From assembly GCA_015179125.1 (NCBI GenBank), contig WHVA01000331.1, positions 1 through 64,000 on the forward strand: a DNA stretch of 64,000 nt, read 5' to 3'. This DNA comes from Gautieria morchelliformis. Lineage: Eukaryota; Basidiomycota; Agaricomycetes; Gomphales; Gomphaceae. A model generated the notes under the pieces. It made no database searches, was not told the origin of the DNA, and saw only the letters and a list, made by a program, of their open reading frames with translations. The position numbers and the translations under genes are program-made. Positions within the stretch are counted from its first letter, which is position 1. Every line of letters starts with the position of its first letter. Shown piece after piece: positions 22,600 through 34,572 of the stretch.

Positions 22600-23843
22600 T
22601 CATTTGTTAGAGCCTGAGCTAGACGGCGGATTTTCTGTGACTTGGGCACCCAAAGCCAGTGGAAGATCCAATGAAATATAGTGAAATAGCAGTCTATTTC
22701 TGGATGATATTCTAGTAATAACAGGCATATATAAGATGTAAAATACCTGCCAAGTCATTGAATTTCTACGGAGATACCACTGTATTCCAGCGTCCTGCGG
22801 GTCAGGGAAGGCCGCCGCGAGCGTGGCGTGCGGATAGCGCTCCGTGAGAGACGTGTCCGGGGCGCACGGCGTCGTGGCACGGGGTGGCGGACGCAGACCT
22901 GGTGTGGGTGTGGTGGTGGACTGTTGTTGGGGAACGGCCACCAAGAAATACTGCAGCTACCAGTGCAGGAACTTTGCATACAGCTTTAGGGTGTGCGTCT
23001 CGTTGACCAATGCCGCGGGCGACAAGAGCACCTAGACGAAGCGCGTGACGAGCGCCACAATGCGCGCGTGCTGCTCCATGTCCAACAAGGCCGCGAACTT
23101 GGGGTGCAGCATCCACAACAACATCATTCAGAACACCCGTAGAAAAAAAACGGCAGCCAACGCACCTTGAGCAGGAACACGCGCAGAACTCACCCATCAC
23201 GAAGAAGCAGTCGAGCGCATATCGCAGGATCTCCAGTGGCGCATGCATGTCGATCAAATGCTTCACGACTGCGGTTGCGGCTTGCAGACACTAACGAGAG
23301 AGAAAGACGCGCATTAGTCCAACCAGCCCATCCCGTCCACCCCACGCACCGTTGCGAAGATGTCCCCCGCCTCGACGCCGCAGCGCTTCCATGCCGCCTC
23401 GAAGCCGAACGAGTACATCACAAGACGCATATAGTAAGTTTACAGCGTCGGGAAAAAAAAAAAAAAAAAACACGACGATTCACCGACAGTGGACAAAAAC
23501 GGACACCACTCATACACGCTCGACACCTTATGCAGCACCGACACGAACGGCTGTGTCGTGTCATTGTCACTTCGTCAGTCCGCAGTCCCAACACCCCGCA
23601 CCGCACGTGCTGGCAATCAAGCGTAAGTGCGAGACAGAGCAGAAATGCGCCACAGAAACCGCCCACCGCATACACACAAGGACAAAAAATAAAAGCAACA
23701 TTGGCACGGCGGAGAAAACACCATGAGAATGTAGCAAGCAACTTATACCCACCACAATGGGCGAGGTTGGTGTGGATCTGGAAACCAGAGACAGGTTGCC
23801 AGCGTGTACCATCCATGCAGTAACAAGGTAAACGAAATGTCAC
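22600..23843 (-). pseudogene. fungal transcription-factor C-terminal fragment
   Basis: Minus-strand pieces YMRLVMYSFGFEAAWKR, GDIFATCLQAATAVVKHLID, APLEILRYALDCFFVM, LHPKFAALLDMEQHARIVAL and NETHTLKLYAKFLHW fall in the order and spacing of the fungal-specific regulatory (middle homology) domain of basidiomycete Zn2Cys6 activators. A further upstream piece, FQIHTNLAHCGG, also fits. A GC-rich tail with proline and threonine ends at 22600. The pieces are separated by plausible introns but also by stops and an internal TAG in the middle of the last homology block. The whole lies inside the CACTA-like repeats, without the zinc cluster. It looks like a captured host gene fragment rather than a working regulator. 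GC content is clearly higher than in the flanking element. Confidence 0.55.
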
Positions 23844-24653
23844 GTGATTACATAATCACGTTCTTGTTACCACAGCGAACCTACGATAATGAATTGCTGC
23901 GTCAGATTCTCCCATCCATCTCATAGAGAAAAATGCCCGCCATAGAAGGCGCGTCCCAGAATGTGTCCTATAGGCAGCTTGACTTCATTGTGGTTCGCAC
24001 TCTGCCTGCGTCGCATGCGATTGGACTGGAGCACCCCGCTACGTACATCCTCATTTGAACTTGTGCAAACATCAAGAGTGAGCCACTTGATGGAGATGTC
24101 GCTAGGGATGCGGTGTCGAACGGGCTCGAGGCTAGGTGTAGGACAGAGCCGGTTAGTATTGTGAGTTATCAGTTGATTTTCATTTCCTTACCATGGTGTT
24201 TTCAGTGCCATTATCACATCCTCTCTCCCCTATATTCAATGCCCAGTCACGGAATTTCACCTACCGACTCAACGACATCCAGCGTTCCTCATCCATTATT
24301 TTCCCGGCCGACCGCACGGATTTTCAGTCAAGTTTTTGCGGACTTTTCATTGGTGTTACTTCCTTTTTTTTCTGTGACTATATCCTGGAGTTCCCATGCC
24401 TTGTTCACTGAAATTTCATGAGGTTGGGCATGTAAATTACCAGTGCATGTTACACTGAAATGTCATTAAAATATCATTGAAATTTTCAATGCCTAAACCA
24501 CCTAAAATACTTCAGTGATAATTTCAGTGAACATATTTACTGAAAATTTTTCAGTGGGTTTTTCATTGGGTGCTGTTTCAGTGGCAGAAGCCATGAAAAT
24601 TGAAATCCAGTGGGTCGGCCTATATGTTTTCAATGGTTCCGCTATCCACAGTG

Positions 24654-25291
24654 GGTGTGCTTATATATTCACACAAACGACGTACTTACGGCATCGACGT
24701 TTCCCAGGATGAAAGGAAAGATTATATACCCATGGCCCTCTGCCCCCACTCCCCTTTCTCGCCGATGGTGCTGGTAGGGCATACATACAAGCCAATCCTT
24801 GTGAGTACTGTGGCCCCTCGACCCCTCCATCCAAGTCAGTGTGGAATGCGTGAACACCTCATTTGCAGGCTCCATTGCGAAGGAAGACGGTTAGCACGTA
24901 GTAATCAGTGATGAAACAAGTGTTATGCGAGTGATACAGCTAGTAGAGCTAGAAAGCGGCTATGGAAATTACAAGAATAAGCCTACAAGCTGGTGGTGGC
25001 TGCAATATAGCATTGGCCCAGAGTTTATGGTATATGAACAAGCATTATCTAGTCCGCATGCGGGTGAACCGCTTCACTATACTATTTACATGTACATACA
25101 ACATTTTGATCCAGAGGACATGCTAGGCAGCTAAAGCTGCCAGAAGATCGGTTTGAAAATATCAGTACACACTGGCAGAGCAGAGCAAACTACTAAATGC
25201 CAAGTAAGTATGGCAGTTGGTGAATTGTTACTATTATTCTCTGTGCTATTATATACCGCAAACCTCTGTGTTTTTGAACCAAAAGCTCATG
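24654..25291. other. AT-rich spacer, no supported gene
   Basis: A 69-codon frame (24925-25134) starts MRVIQLVELESGYGNYKNK and ends at a perfect GGCAGC-TAAA-GCTGCC hairpin (25126-25141). It matches no family I know and has no other support. Confidence 0.3.
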
Positions 25292-25293
25292 TA

Positions 25294-25651
25294 TGGTGCC
25301 GCTCACTTAGACACCGCTACTTTTGTGCAATCACAATTCCAGGTGAAAAAACTCCAATTTTTCTTATTCCTCTATACAAAGTGCTTATTTAGGTTAGATC
25401 TATCGATTATATAGAGCGATTTATCTAATTTGTAAAACTGAGGGAGATATTTTTTTTTGTCATGTCAATTTGGCGGCACTTCCATATATGGATGTAATTA
25501 CCATATATAGCGCCGACAAATCAAGCAACAAACGAGAGGACGAGATGTTAAAATGGCATAACAGGCATTTCTACGTTCACTATCAGAAAATTTTTCGTTG
25601 GGCCAATTTGGTGGTTGCACAAAAGTAGCGGGGTCTAAGTGAGCGGCACCA
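25294..25651. mobile_element. MITE, TA-flanked (Tc1/mariner-like)
   Basis: The left end TGGTGCCGCTCACTTAGAC and the right end (its complement, ending at 25651) form inverted repeats of about 37 bp, differing by one or two bases. Each side has a TA (25292-25293 and 25652-25653). The 358-bp interior is AT-rich and non-coding, so it is a non-autonomous element of the TA-inserting group. Confidence 0.8.
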
Positions 25652-25653
25652 TA

Positions 25654-26535
25654 AATGCCCTCAGGTACCAATTGTTCGGCTACTTACGCAACCGTGAAAA
25701 CGGTTGTGCCGAGAATCTATAGGAACTCCGTCCCAAGTTTTCAGGCTGCGACTACGATGTCCGACACGTCGGTCTCTCGAATACTACTGGTTACCGCATG
25801 CCCTCCCTTACGCTCGTCTGCCGGCTCAAATCTCGGTGTCGTATTCAGCATATGTCTGTCCGCCTTCTATAATGCTTGCCTTCTATAATGCTTGCCTTCA
25901 ACTCGCCGCTGTTGTCCCCTACACTGCCACCCTTGTAAGGGGGCGAGCCATCTACACCGCCTAGAACATTGCCGTTTCGCCATGGATTGTCTCGACTCAC
26001 CATTCGTCCCATTGAATGATCATTGTATAGATCACCAGCGTACGTAGATTCTTAACGTGGAGTCGAACAACTAAGCGAGTTTACAGCATAGAAACTTCAT
26101 GGTAGGCCCCATCCACGAAATGGTCTGAATAAGCCGATCGGCTTGGATTATTTTCATAGTCTGGAGGTCTCGACATACTAGTAGCTCACCATGCCAACCC
26201 ACACAATTTACGGTCGCCGATAGTCATATCGACGCCTCGCCTGACATGATGACGCATCTGGCCCACACTTTGATAGAATCTGAGCTTTCGATCGGCTGCA
26301 TTCCAAGTGCTCTGTTCCTGGTTGACATCGCATTTATTGTATAACCAGAGGCCAAAGAACAGACGAGCCACTCGAAGTGGTCAGTGCCTTCCTGGTGCTG
26401 ATTCAACTACTTCAGCGACCAAGGTCAACTCGACCTTGAACGTGTCATGGCATGGATTCAGTGAAGTATGCATCGCCTTGGCTGGTCAATGCGGTTCTCG
26501 AATTTTAAAGCGGCGCCTAAGCGACTTCCACCGAC
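25654..26535. other. spacer with a 16-bp duplication, no supported gene
   Basis: The motif CTTCTATAATGCTTGC is directly repeated twice near 25865-25897. Open frames on both strands are short and lack family features. The stretch before 26536 contains the presumed NmrA-like promoter. Confidence 0.35.
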
Positions 26536-27578
26536 ATGTTGCCAATATTACTAGTGACATCGACAAGTCGTCCCAGCCTTCATCTGCTCTCATTGTTGCT
26601 CTCTTTACCCGAATGTCCTGCTATTCGCCTCATGGTTCGCTCTTATATCAATATTCAAGAAACCATTCCTCCCAGATTGCGATCCGCGCCACATTCCATT
26701 GTAATAGCAGATGACTTCTACGGTCCGGATTTCCAATCGGCATTTAGAGGCGTATCTACTGTCTTCCATCACGGTGCCAACTTACACCCCCAGGAATGGT
26801 TCCTAGCCATTGCGATCATCGATATGGCCAAAGAAGCTGGAGCTAAGCATTTCGTCCTGTGCAGCGTCTTTCAATCAATACGCATAAAGATTCATGTGCA
26901 CAAAGTCAAGCTCAGGTGAATCAGAAGTGAGATGCTATATCCAGCGTGCTTACCCATTTCAGCATCGAGGAGTATCTTGTCGAATCACGCCTAAATTACA
27001 CTATTTTGCAGGTCTGCAGTTACCATCTTTTGTGACCTGACGTTCTCTCAGTTTTATAGCCTACTTCTTTTATGCAAAACGTGACCGTTTCCCAGGTCAT
27101 GCAAACGGGCATTATCTCTCTTGGATTTTCGTCCTCCGTGGTTACTGGATTCATTGATCTCTTCGACCTTGCCACGGTCGCTCGCAGCATAATTTTGTCC
27201 CCGACTCGACATTTCTTGGCTCAATATGAATTGGTTGGCCAAAATGCATCCTACGACGATGTCTCCAGAACTGCTGCTCGCGTGTGTCGCAGGGACATAC
27301 AGTGTAACGTCTTGTCGCGTGAGGAATTCATCGGCAGGATGAAAATTACTGGAGAACTCCAGGGTGAATATGCTGAAGAAGCAATCGAGAGGCTGATAAT
27401 GTACTCTAGTCGATGGCGAGTGTAGCCATCAGTTGTTGAACTCTTCACTCAGGGTCCATAAAGCAGGGGTTTGGCGGGAAATGCGAATGTTCTACGCTGG
27501 TTGCTTGGTCGAGAGCCCACCACGTGGGAAGGTTACATCAGGCGGGAGTTGTCTAAGCTTGGGGCAGGTTCGGTATAA
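26536..27578 (+). CDS. NmrA-like NAD(P)-binding family protein
   Basis: The start MLPILLVTSTSRPSLHLLSL is followed by PECPAIRLMVRS, DDFYGPDFQSAFRGVSTVFH and AKEAGAKHFVLCSVFQS, the beta-alpha pattern of an extended short-chain dehydrogenase-like Rossmann fold. Spliced exons give SIEEYLVESRLNYT, then (intron) PTSFMQNVTVSQVM, FDLATVARSIILSPTRHF, RCDI-like segments and a C-terminal GNANVLRWLLGREPTTWEG ending LSKLGAGSV with stop 27576-27578. NmrA-type proteins are redox sensors or isoflavone-reductase-like enzymes. The usual GxxGxxG nucleotide loop reads TSTSRPS here, so cofactor binding may be altered. The last two exons depend on inferred splices (about 27424-27461). Confidence 0.7.
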
Positions 27579-28291
27579 GTGGGATTTAGAACCCTTAGAT
27601 AATTCAGTGAGTCCTCAGTCCTGTTACACCATTCGTTGCCTCCACTGACCCAGTAGGGAAGGAGCATCTCATGCATCTAGTCGTTCAGTGTAATGCAGTG
27701 GACTTCTGATCTTCACATCAATCATGTATAGGCCGTAGTGCTTTCCAGACTTCATCGGAAGTAGAATGACTATCATCAATACTGCGCTGAAGATGCTGAA
27801 GCTTGAAGTTCGAGGTGACATATTAATTGCTTGGTGAGCCACTGCGGATACATACCCCTCTCCCGCCCTGTGTGCCAAGGCGAGCCCCAACTAGTCACAG
27901 TAATGACGAGTGTCATGCCTTGCGCTACACCTATTCAGCGATACTGGAAACAGAATACATCTCTGGGGGAGATATATGCCATCTAAATACCAGGATATGT
28001 TGACAATTCCAGCATGTCGATCAGCGCGTACAGTCCTAGGTAATATTATATATGGATAAACATAGCCGGGCCGAGCAAAGAATGTCTAGCAAGCAGGGAA
28101 AATGACCTTTCTATGGATTTATGAATGGGAACTCAACAACATGCATACCAGAACTCGGCGCAGATAGACGTTTCTGCGTCGGGATAGACGTCCAATATAC
28201 CCGGGGGAACCAGGGAGAACAATGGCAAGGAGATGTCCAAGGCCTTTAGAGCGACCTAGCACAAGGTCCACAAGGGAAAGAAAACTATCAT
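27579..28291. other. intergenic, convergent gene ends
   Basis: Between the convergent NmrA-like and Prm10-like genes I see no supported gene. A 73-codon minus-strand frame (27669-27890) has no family features. Confidence 0.4.
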
Positions 28292-31200
28292 TCAGAGACT
28301 GAATAACCCTGCAGCACGTCTGCGACTTCCTCCCAGGGGATGCACTATGACAACCGATGTGAAAAGGCCGACGGTGAGGCCAATCGCAACCGCTACGAGC
28401 TGTAGTGCCACCTGAAAGCCTGCCTGATACGACTGGAACTGTTGGCCTTTGTTATCGTTTGCGGCGAAGGTTAACAATCCTCCGTTGGCGAGTCCACTAG
28501 GAAGTTGAAAAAGAATACCCGTGATCTGGAAAGGGAATTAGGTGAGTTACAAGAAAATGTCGAAGGAGAGAAACGGCACCATGACAACGTAGGCGTTCCC
28601 CGAGAAGAATCTGGCGTACGTATTAGCGACGATGCCTACAGCGAACGCCCCAAGGGCCGACTGGATATCCGGTCGGCCTACGAAAGCCAATCCAGCAAAG
28701 TGATTTGCGGCCCAACCGCCGCATGAAATAAATATGGTGACAGCCTGAGCATTGCCTTCCTTCAATTCATGCCAAGTGAGTCGGAAGAATTAGCCTGACT
28801 AACCAATTCTTTACGCCACAGCGGCGCTTGGTTTCGTAAACTTAGGAATAATGAATACAGGGGTACGCAAAGGAAGGCTATTCGGACAATATGAGTGTAC
28901 GAAACAAAGTGAGCACAAGGCGCTCACCCCACCAAATCGAAACTGTACGCTGCCACCAAGGGCCGTCCGATTTATGTGACGACCCGCACGTAAAATCGTC
29001 GGGACCAACAACGGATAGTCCTGTCATCCGAGAATAAACGTCAGCACCCATTGCAAGGCCAAATCCCTTGAGAAGCTCGATTAATAAACGCAACTAGCTT
29101 AGGATCGACGTTTACTTACAAGGAAAAGTGAATATATAACCGCAAAGCAAGTCCTTACAGCCCCGCTAATAATCTGCCGAGATGCTAATTCAAGACTGCC
29201 GCTAAGAACTATGAAACCCTTGTAGTACCCAAAATTTAGTATGCACGATACAGGCCTGGGCGATGAATATCACTCACGGGCAAAATGAGAACAACTGAGC
29301 TGGACGCGACTGCCGCATAGCAGAAGCGAGATGTAGACGCGAGCGCAGCCGAGATAAAACTCAACAGCGTTGCTATAGTGATTCTATTCATGAGAGATTG
29401 TCAGCTCATATCAATAAGTAAGAACAGATAATATCGCGCACTCAAAAACATTCGAATACAATTCATTTTTTGCACTGAAATTCTGCACTAATACCAGGAG
29501 CGAACCGAGGGGTAATACAACCAATGAATCGATGAACGAGCCAGAGAACGCGAGCGGGCATATTGCGGACGAACAGAGCCCCCCTAGAAGTACGACTTGC
29601 CACCCATGGTATAGTGGGGGCTTACGCATCAAAAATTCAAGCGATGCTGATGCGGAAGAAACCGAAATCTTGTCATGGATGACCTGTCTCAGGTGACACT
29701 AAACATATACCATGACAAGAATGTCTGCGTACGCACCTTCCAGTATAGCCTATGTGCGTCAAGGAGTTTTCCTAGATCGAGACTGCTCCCTTGTTGAATA
29801 AACTTAAGGTTGGACGTGCTCGTCCCAGCATCGTCAAATGAAATTAGCATGACGTTAGGCAAATAAAGCGTCGATATATCAAGGTCAAGCACACGCGCAG
29901 TGGCTTGCATCTGTGCTTGAAGGCGATGAGTTGGCGCAGCAAACCTTACATAAACCCCATCCAACGTGAGAAGCCAAAATATGATCTGAGACCTACTACT
30001 GCTCACATCATGAGGGCTCGAGCGAGTTTGAGCAGAAACTCCTGTCTCTGCATAATTTCTGCCACGTGCTTCGTAATCTGGCACAGGAAAACAATTGACC
30101 ACAGCACAGTGCACAGAGCACAGAAAATGAATTTGAAAGAAAACCGATCTGCAAACTGAGTGTGAATGGATTTAGACCAACTCACGAAAATCTCTGCTTT
30201 CCGCCTTCGTTTCTTTCTGCTCCGACGGTAGGCCTTACCGTGCTCTTTATTTGCATCAAACGGATCGCTCGCATCATCATCAGCAGCAGCTGACGCTCGG
30301 CTTCCGAATCGTGAATGGAGTGAAGGTGGCATCCACTCGGTAAGTGTCGCCAAGGAGTGACGTACGTGTTTCCGTCTGCCATTCGTCAACGATGTGGCAG
30401 TATCAGAGGTCGATTCTGGGGTTCTTGTTCCTGGCGTGCCGCTTGCGGGGGTGGAGTCGCCGACTCCAAGATCTGTATTTAAAGGAAGTTGAGGTGTTGT
30501 CGGTGCAGAGCGTGCTCGCCGGTGACCGATTTCATGAAGTTCGATCTGTGCGGTTTCTGGTGCGATTTCGTATCTGAGAAAAAGAGGTGAGCGTGATGGT
30601 AATAAGAGCTACTTAAATAAAGGAAATCGAGGCCAAACACTTGACTTTGTTCAAGGTAATGAATCTAACCTTGACAACCGGAACCCTTTCCTTTTGACAT
30701 TCGGTGCGATGGTGCTAGGAACCGGTGCGGCAGCCCCAGTCAAATTCCTCGAGGTTGCTATGAGGGAGCCGACAACGCCGCCAGCATTTTTGGCTGCTTT
30801 AGGACGGCCATCGTGAGTGTCGTGCGTGTAAAATGTAGGTAGATGGATGGTCAATCCCGGAGATGGAAGATGCAAGGACGACGCGGTGCTCGACGGCATA
30901 GGAATTGGCACGTGGAACAGATTCTTAGTATCCTTATCTACTAGTGATGGCAGTGACGGGGGAACGTTCGAGGTGGGAGCAGGAGGATCTGGGAGCGGAG
31001 ATACGGCGGTCGCTGTCGAAGCATGTGGATCAAAGTATGAAGTTGGCGGCCCCTGCTGCTTTTGATATGCGTCCGGTTCATCTGGGATAACGGTACTCTG
31101 TCGCTCGCTGTCACTCGGTGTTGTTGCACGGCTCGTCGGCGTACTGCTTGACGCGCTGACGCTGCCGCCTGCGTTGTATAGCTTCAGAAGAGTCGACAGG

Positions 31201-32023
31201 ACTCCCTGACCCCGAGGAAGGGGAGAGATGTGGCGAGTGGAATCCGGAATGGCCTCGAGATCGCGGGCATGATGAGAAGAAGGACGCTTCTCATCTAGTT
31301 GCGCATTGCTCGAGTTTGGCTGCCGCAGTAGCGACACCCATCTTTTGCGGCTCTTCATCTTTGCAACCTTCCCTTGCTCTGATCTGGTGTGCACACTGAC
31401 CAGGCCGCGTGCCTGCTTCTCCCACCATTTCTCCTCCTCGCGGTCTTGCTCGTCCAACTCAGCCTCCTCGTCGCCGCCTCCCCGACTCTGCTCTTGTAAT
31501 CGTGTAGAGAGTAGCATGGGGAAACCGGCTGCTTCATCTGCGTCGTCAAACATATGCTCGTCGAGGTCCTGTTCGTCTGAATCTCCTCCCTGATGGGGAG
31601 ATTCAGCCTGACGCTGATGTTCAGGAGATGATCTAAAGCCATCTGCTGGTCGCCGCATGCGACGTGCGTGCATATTCTTTAAGACTGCCTTAGGCTGTGT
31701 ATACAGATAGCTTTCCAGCGCTTGGTGGACCCTTGAGAGTGCAGCAGGCTATATCAAAGTCAAAGATTATCAGCGCAAGCAAGAATGGAGTCTTCTAATG
31801 AATCAGTGCTGACATCTGACCCATGCTCCTCCAGCGTTCGCCCATGCTCTGATTGGTCCTCATCCTCGGAATCTGAGTGAACAATTTGTTCCACATGCTC
31901 AAATTGAGGCTTCAAAGCCCACTGCACATGTCGCGCCGTTCGACTGGGTCCTGGAATGGGACCACCTTCATTCGTGTTTGCAGAACCCACGTCTCGGTCG
32001 TTCGGGGTGTTGTCGGGGGTCAT
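28292..32023 (-). CDS. Prm10-type ThrE/DUF3815 membrane transporter
   Basis: The N-terminal half is a long acidic and serine/proline-rich cytosolic region (start MTPDNTPNDRDVGSANTNEG at 32023). It includes LSRVHQALESYLYTQPKAVL, MHARRMRRPADGFRSSPEHQ and a large exon (about 30655-31715) with low-complexity SASSSTPTSRATTPSD. The C-terminal half is the threonine/serine exporter-like domain: EFLLKLARALMM, FGAPTHRLQAQMQATARVL, YLPNVMLISFDDAGTSTSN, YHGWQVVLLGGLCSSAICPL, STSRFCYAAVASSS, GFIVLSGSLELASRQIISGA, KGFGLAMGADVYSRMTG and VGLFTSVVIVHPLGGSRRR, with about ten membrane segments and a stop at 28292-28294. Yeast Prm10 is pheromone-regulated; the transported substrate is unknown. At least nine short introns are needed; no lesion was found. 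Confidence 0.85.
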
Positions 32024-32838
32024 GAGTAAGAGTGAGAAATAGACGTGTTGGATTTATATAAGGAATTCATGTATCCCCAGCTCTCACAGCTGGAGGGGCA
32101 GCATATGCACGAAATGATGTCGGGCTCCATCGGACTGATCGTCTCGGGCCGTCACCTGCGTTCTTTTGTCTTTGATAAGGTCCAAGACTCGACCGAGGAC
32201 AGTAGCAATCCCTCGAAGCAACCAGCGCACAGAGTCTGGGCTGCTCCCAGGCCCCAATACTGTGTCTTCCAACATGCATTGATAAGGCGATCTGCTTACT
32301 GTAAACAATGCACAGCTTTGTTACTTCTCCTTTATTTCACTCCAAACTGTTTACGAGCAGGAGTCGTACGGTATGTATGAATGGTCTTCTCGACAGCATA
32401 GTAACATGGATGGTTAGTACTCCAAGAATTAGAATGAATTTTTACCAGTGGCCATCTGCTTGTCAGAGACTTATTATCGTGACCGCTGTGCGCGATCTTG
32501 CAAGAATCTGAATCATGCCTCATGGCGATCCTGTAGTAATTGGCCTCAGGTCCTGTCAACGCCATATGGACTCGTCACTCTGCCAGATTAGACTCAACAT
32601 TCATGCGACCCAGCTACAGATGATTGGACCACCACCGCATCGAAGAAGCAACGGCATTACCACTTCTATCCCCGAGAAGCAGACGCTGATGAGTCTTCGT
32701 CACTGAACAGTGAATGGAAGAAGTACACGTGTGGCTCCAGACTCGTGGACTTCGCTATGTCATACCTGGTAGTACTTGCATGGTCTTTGGAGAGAAATTT
32801 GAAAGTCGTCAGCGCGTATGTAACGCCGTGAGCCGTTA
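32024..32838. other. upstream region of Prm10 gene; possible exon
   Basis: The first about 300 bp are presumed promoter. From about 32599 to 32832 (+), after an AG, an open reading of TQHSCDPATDDWTTTASKKQ to LVVLAWSLERNLKVVSAYVT ends at TGA just before the retrotransposon. It may be the last exon of an unrecognised gene, but no start or upstream exon could be supported. Confidence 0.3.
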
Positions 32839-33006
32839 CCCGGGGCTTAAAGGACGGCTCTTGGACCCATACCACCACCTTCCACAATTTTCCCACGGTC
32901 CGACAGGCCCAGTTCAGCCTCGCAGACCCAAGGACAGGCCCAAGACAGCTAAGTTCTCTCTCTATTCGCACGCGCGCTGATACATCCACACGTACCTACC
33001 AAATCC

Positions 33007-34572
33007 ATGCCGACCCCCCCCAGCATCCCTGTCGGTTCACAGTCGCAGGGAATGGGGACGTTGGCGCCCAACCAGACCATCCCGCAAAGCAGGACGATCC
33101 GCTCGCCGACACCAGTACCCGATCCAGGCGACCCGGTAGCCGTCCTGAACGCCAAGGGAATCAACGAGGGAAACAGAACCGACATATCTGCCCTAGCTAC
33201 GGTCCTCGAATCCTTCGGCGACTTCAAGCGAGGCACCTCCTGGAACCTAGGCAAAGAAGGCGCTATACAACTAGTTGTCATCACTAAGCTGCTAAGAGAG
33301 GCCTCACACTTGTACGGTGACAACAGAGTAGCGACCAACGCCGACCTGCAGAAGGCCGTCTCCGACATCAAGGAAGTGGTCACCAGCGCCCATGGTCAGC
33401 CCTCCACAGCCCAGGCCGGTATCTCCTATGCTGCTGTCGCCAAACGAGGTCTGGGAACCGCATCAGCCCAGGGCAACATCCAAAAACAGAAGATGGCTGC
33501 CGAGCTACAACAGAAACAGATCTTCTTATCGATGAAGAACGTCCCAAAAGACGCCGCCATCTTCAGATGGGAGCCAGCGGTTGTCACAAGGTACTGTAGT
33601 GACATAATCGCTAACTACTTTGAGGACAGCCCAGACGATGCCCTGCCGATGGCCCAGCCCCTGCGGGGCATCACCAAATCGGCCATCGGTAACATCACCC
33701 TCACCTTCAAGTCCGCAGAAGACGCCAACAGGGCCAGAGCCCACGCAGACAAGTGGGTCAGGAACATCGACGCAGCAGCCACGACGCCGAAACGCTCCTA
33801 CGCAATAGTGGCGCACAACGTCCCCACATCCTTCTGGTCTGAGACCGAAGACCCGAAAGAGGCTATAGGTGACCTTGAAGCAGGAAACTCAGACAATGCG
33901 CCCGACGGTCGTCAGATCGCCAATATAGCCTGGCTCACCAGCGCTGACTCCCGTGACAAGGCCAGACGCGGCCCGCTCATGATCAGCTACAGAACTAAGA
34001 CAGCGGCAAACGCAGCCATCGAAAACAGTCTAGTAATCGATGGTGTCCTCTGCAGTGTAAGCATATACATTCCGCGACCCCCACAGTGCTTCCGGTGCCA
34101 AGACTGGGGCCACCGGGTGACGGGGTGTACAGGGGAGGCACGTTGTGGCCGTTGCGCCGGGCCACACACCACTACCAACCACTCCTGCATGCATGAATGG
34201 CCCTGCCCCTCAGCTCAGAACTGCAACATGGAAAAACCCAAATGCGCCAATTGTCAGGGCGATCACCCCAGCTGGACGCATACATGCCCAGCAGCGAAAG
34301 CCGCCATCGAAGCTCAAACTCTTAAGGATGAGTACGCTACAGGAAGATATGAAGCTTACACACCCTCTTCTTTCGCAGATGTCGACTACACCCCAGGACG
34401 TCGCACATCCGCACACCCCCTCTCCGCGCCTCACCCAATCCCAGCCTCAGATAAACTACATCCCTGCCACCTCCCCTCTGCGCCCCGATGTCTGAACACG
34501 ACCAAGGCAAAAGTCTGCGAATCAAGCAGCAAAACTGCAAGCACTCCAAGGACATCACTTTATCTCTACTGA
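33007..34572 (+). CDS. non-LTR retrotransposon ORF1 (RNA-binding)
   Basis: A 521-residue protein, start MPTPPSIPVGSQSQGMGTLA. The N-terminal half is low-complexity and helical; the middle (about residues 175-350) resembles the RRM-like part of ORF1 proteins. Three zinc-binding clusters follow: CFRCQDWGHRVTGC (a CCHC knuckle), CGRCAGPHTTTNHSC and CANCQGDHPSWTHTC, about residues 360-430. Such proteins bind the element RNA and help target-primed reverse transcription. The frame is open without lesions and overlaps the start of ORF2 by 85 bp in another frame, as in related elements. Confidence 0.85.
   Translation: MPTPPSIPVGSQSQGMGTLAPNQTIPQSRTIRSPTPVPDPGDPVAVLNAKGINEGNRTDISALATVLESFGDFKRGTSWNLGKEGAIQLVVITKLLREASHLYGDNRVATNADLQKAVSDIKEVVTSAHGQPSTAQAGISYAAVAKRGLGTASAQGNIQKQKMAAELQQKQIFLSMKNVPKDAAIFRWEPAVVTRYCSDIIANYFEDSPDDALPMAQPLRGITKSAIGNITLTFKSAEDANRARAHADKWVRNIDAAATTPKRSYAIVAHNVPTSFWSETEDPKEAIGDLEAGNSDNAPDGRQIANIAWLTSADSRDKARRGPLMISYRTKTAANAAIENSLVIDGVLCSVSIYIPRPPQCFRCQDWGHRVTGCTGEARCGRCAGPHTTTNHSCMHEWPCPSAQNCNMEKPKCANCQGDHPSWTHTCPAAKAAIEAQTLKDEYATGRYEAYTPSSFADVDYTPGRRTSAHPLSAPHPIPASDKLHPCHLPSAPRCLNTTKAKVCESSSKTASTPRTSLYLY

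Larger units (their letters stand above)
21730..24653. mobile_element. CACTA-like element with captured gene piece
   Basis: The left end (from 21730, CACTGTGGATAGCGGAACC) is the inverted copy of the right end (to 24653, GGTTCCGCTATCCACAGTG), continuing imperfectly to about 28 bp. GGTG lies on both sides (21726-21729 and 24654-24657). The CACTG terminus and dense subterminal copies of (T)TTCAGTG and its complement at both ends (about 21770-22000 and 24400-24600) are hallmarks of the CACTA/EnSpm group. There is no transposase, so it is non-autonomous. It contains a Gypsy-A solo LTR and a decayed transcription-factor gene fragment. Confidence 0.6.

Noticed and set aside
23167..23823. 218-codon plus-strand ORF rich in Arg, Thr and His
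   Set aside because: It is antisense to the recognisable transcription-factor fragment and includes a poly-A run.
26224..26406. Minus-strand frames upstream of the NmrA-like gene
   Set aside because: Short, overlapping and without family features.
32666..32989. 107-codon minus-strand ORF
   Set aside because: It crosses the base-exact start of the non-LTR retrotransposon, so it cannot be an old gene.
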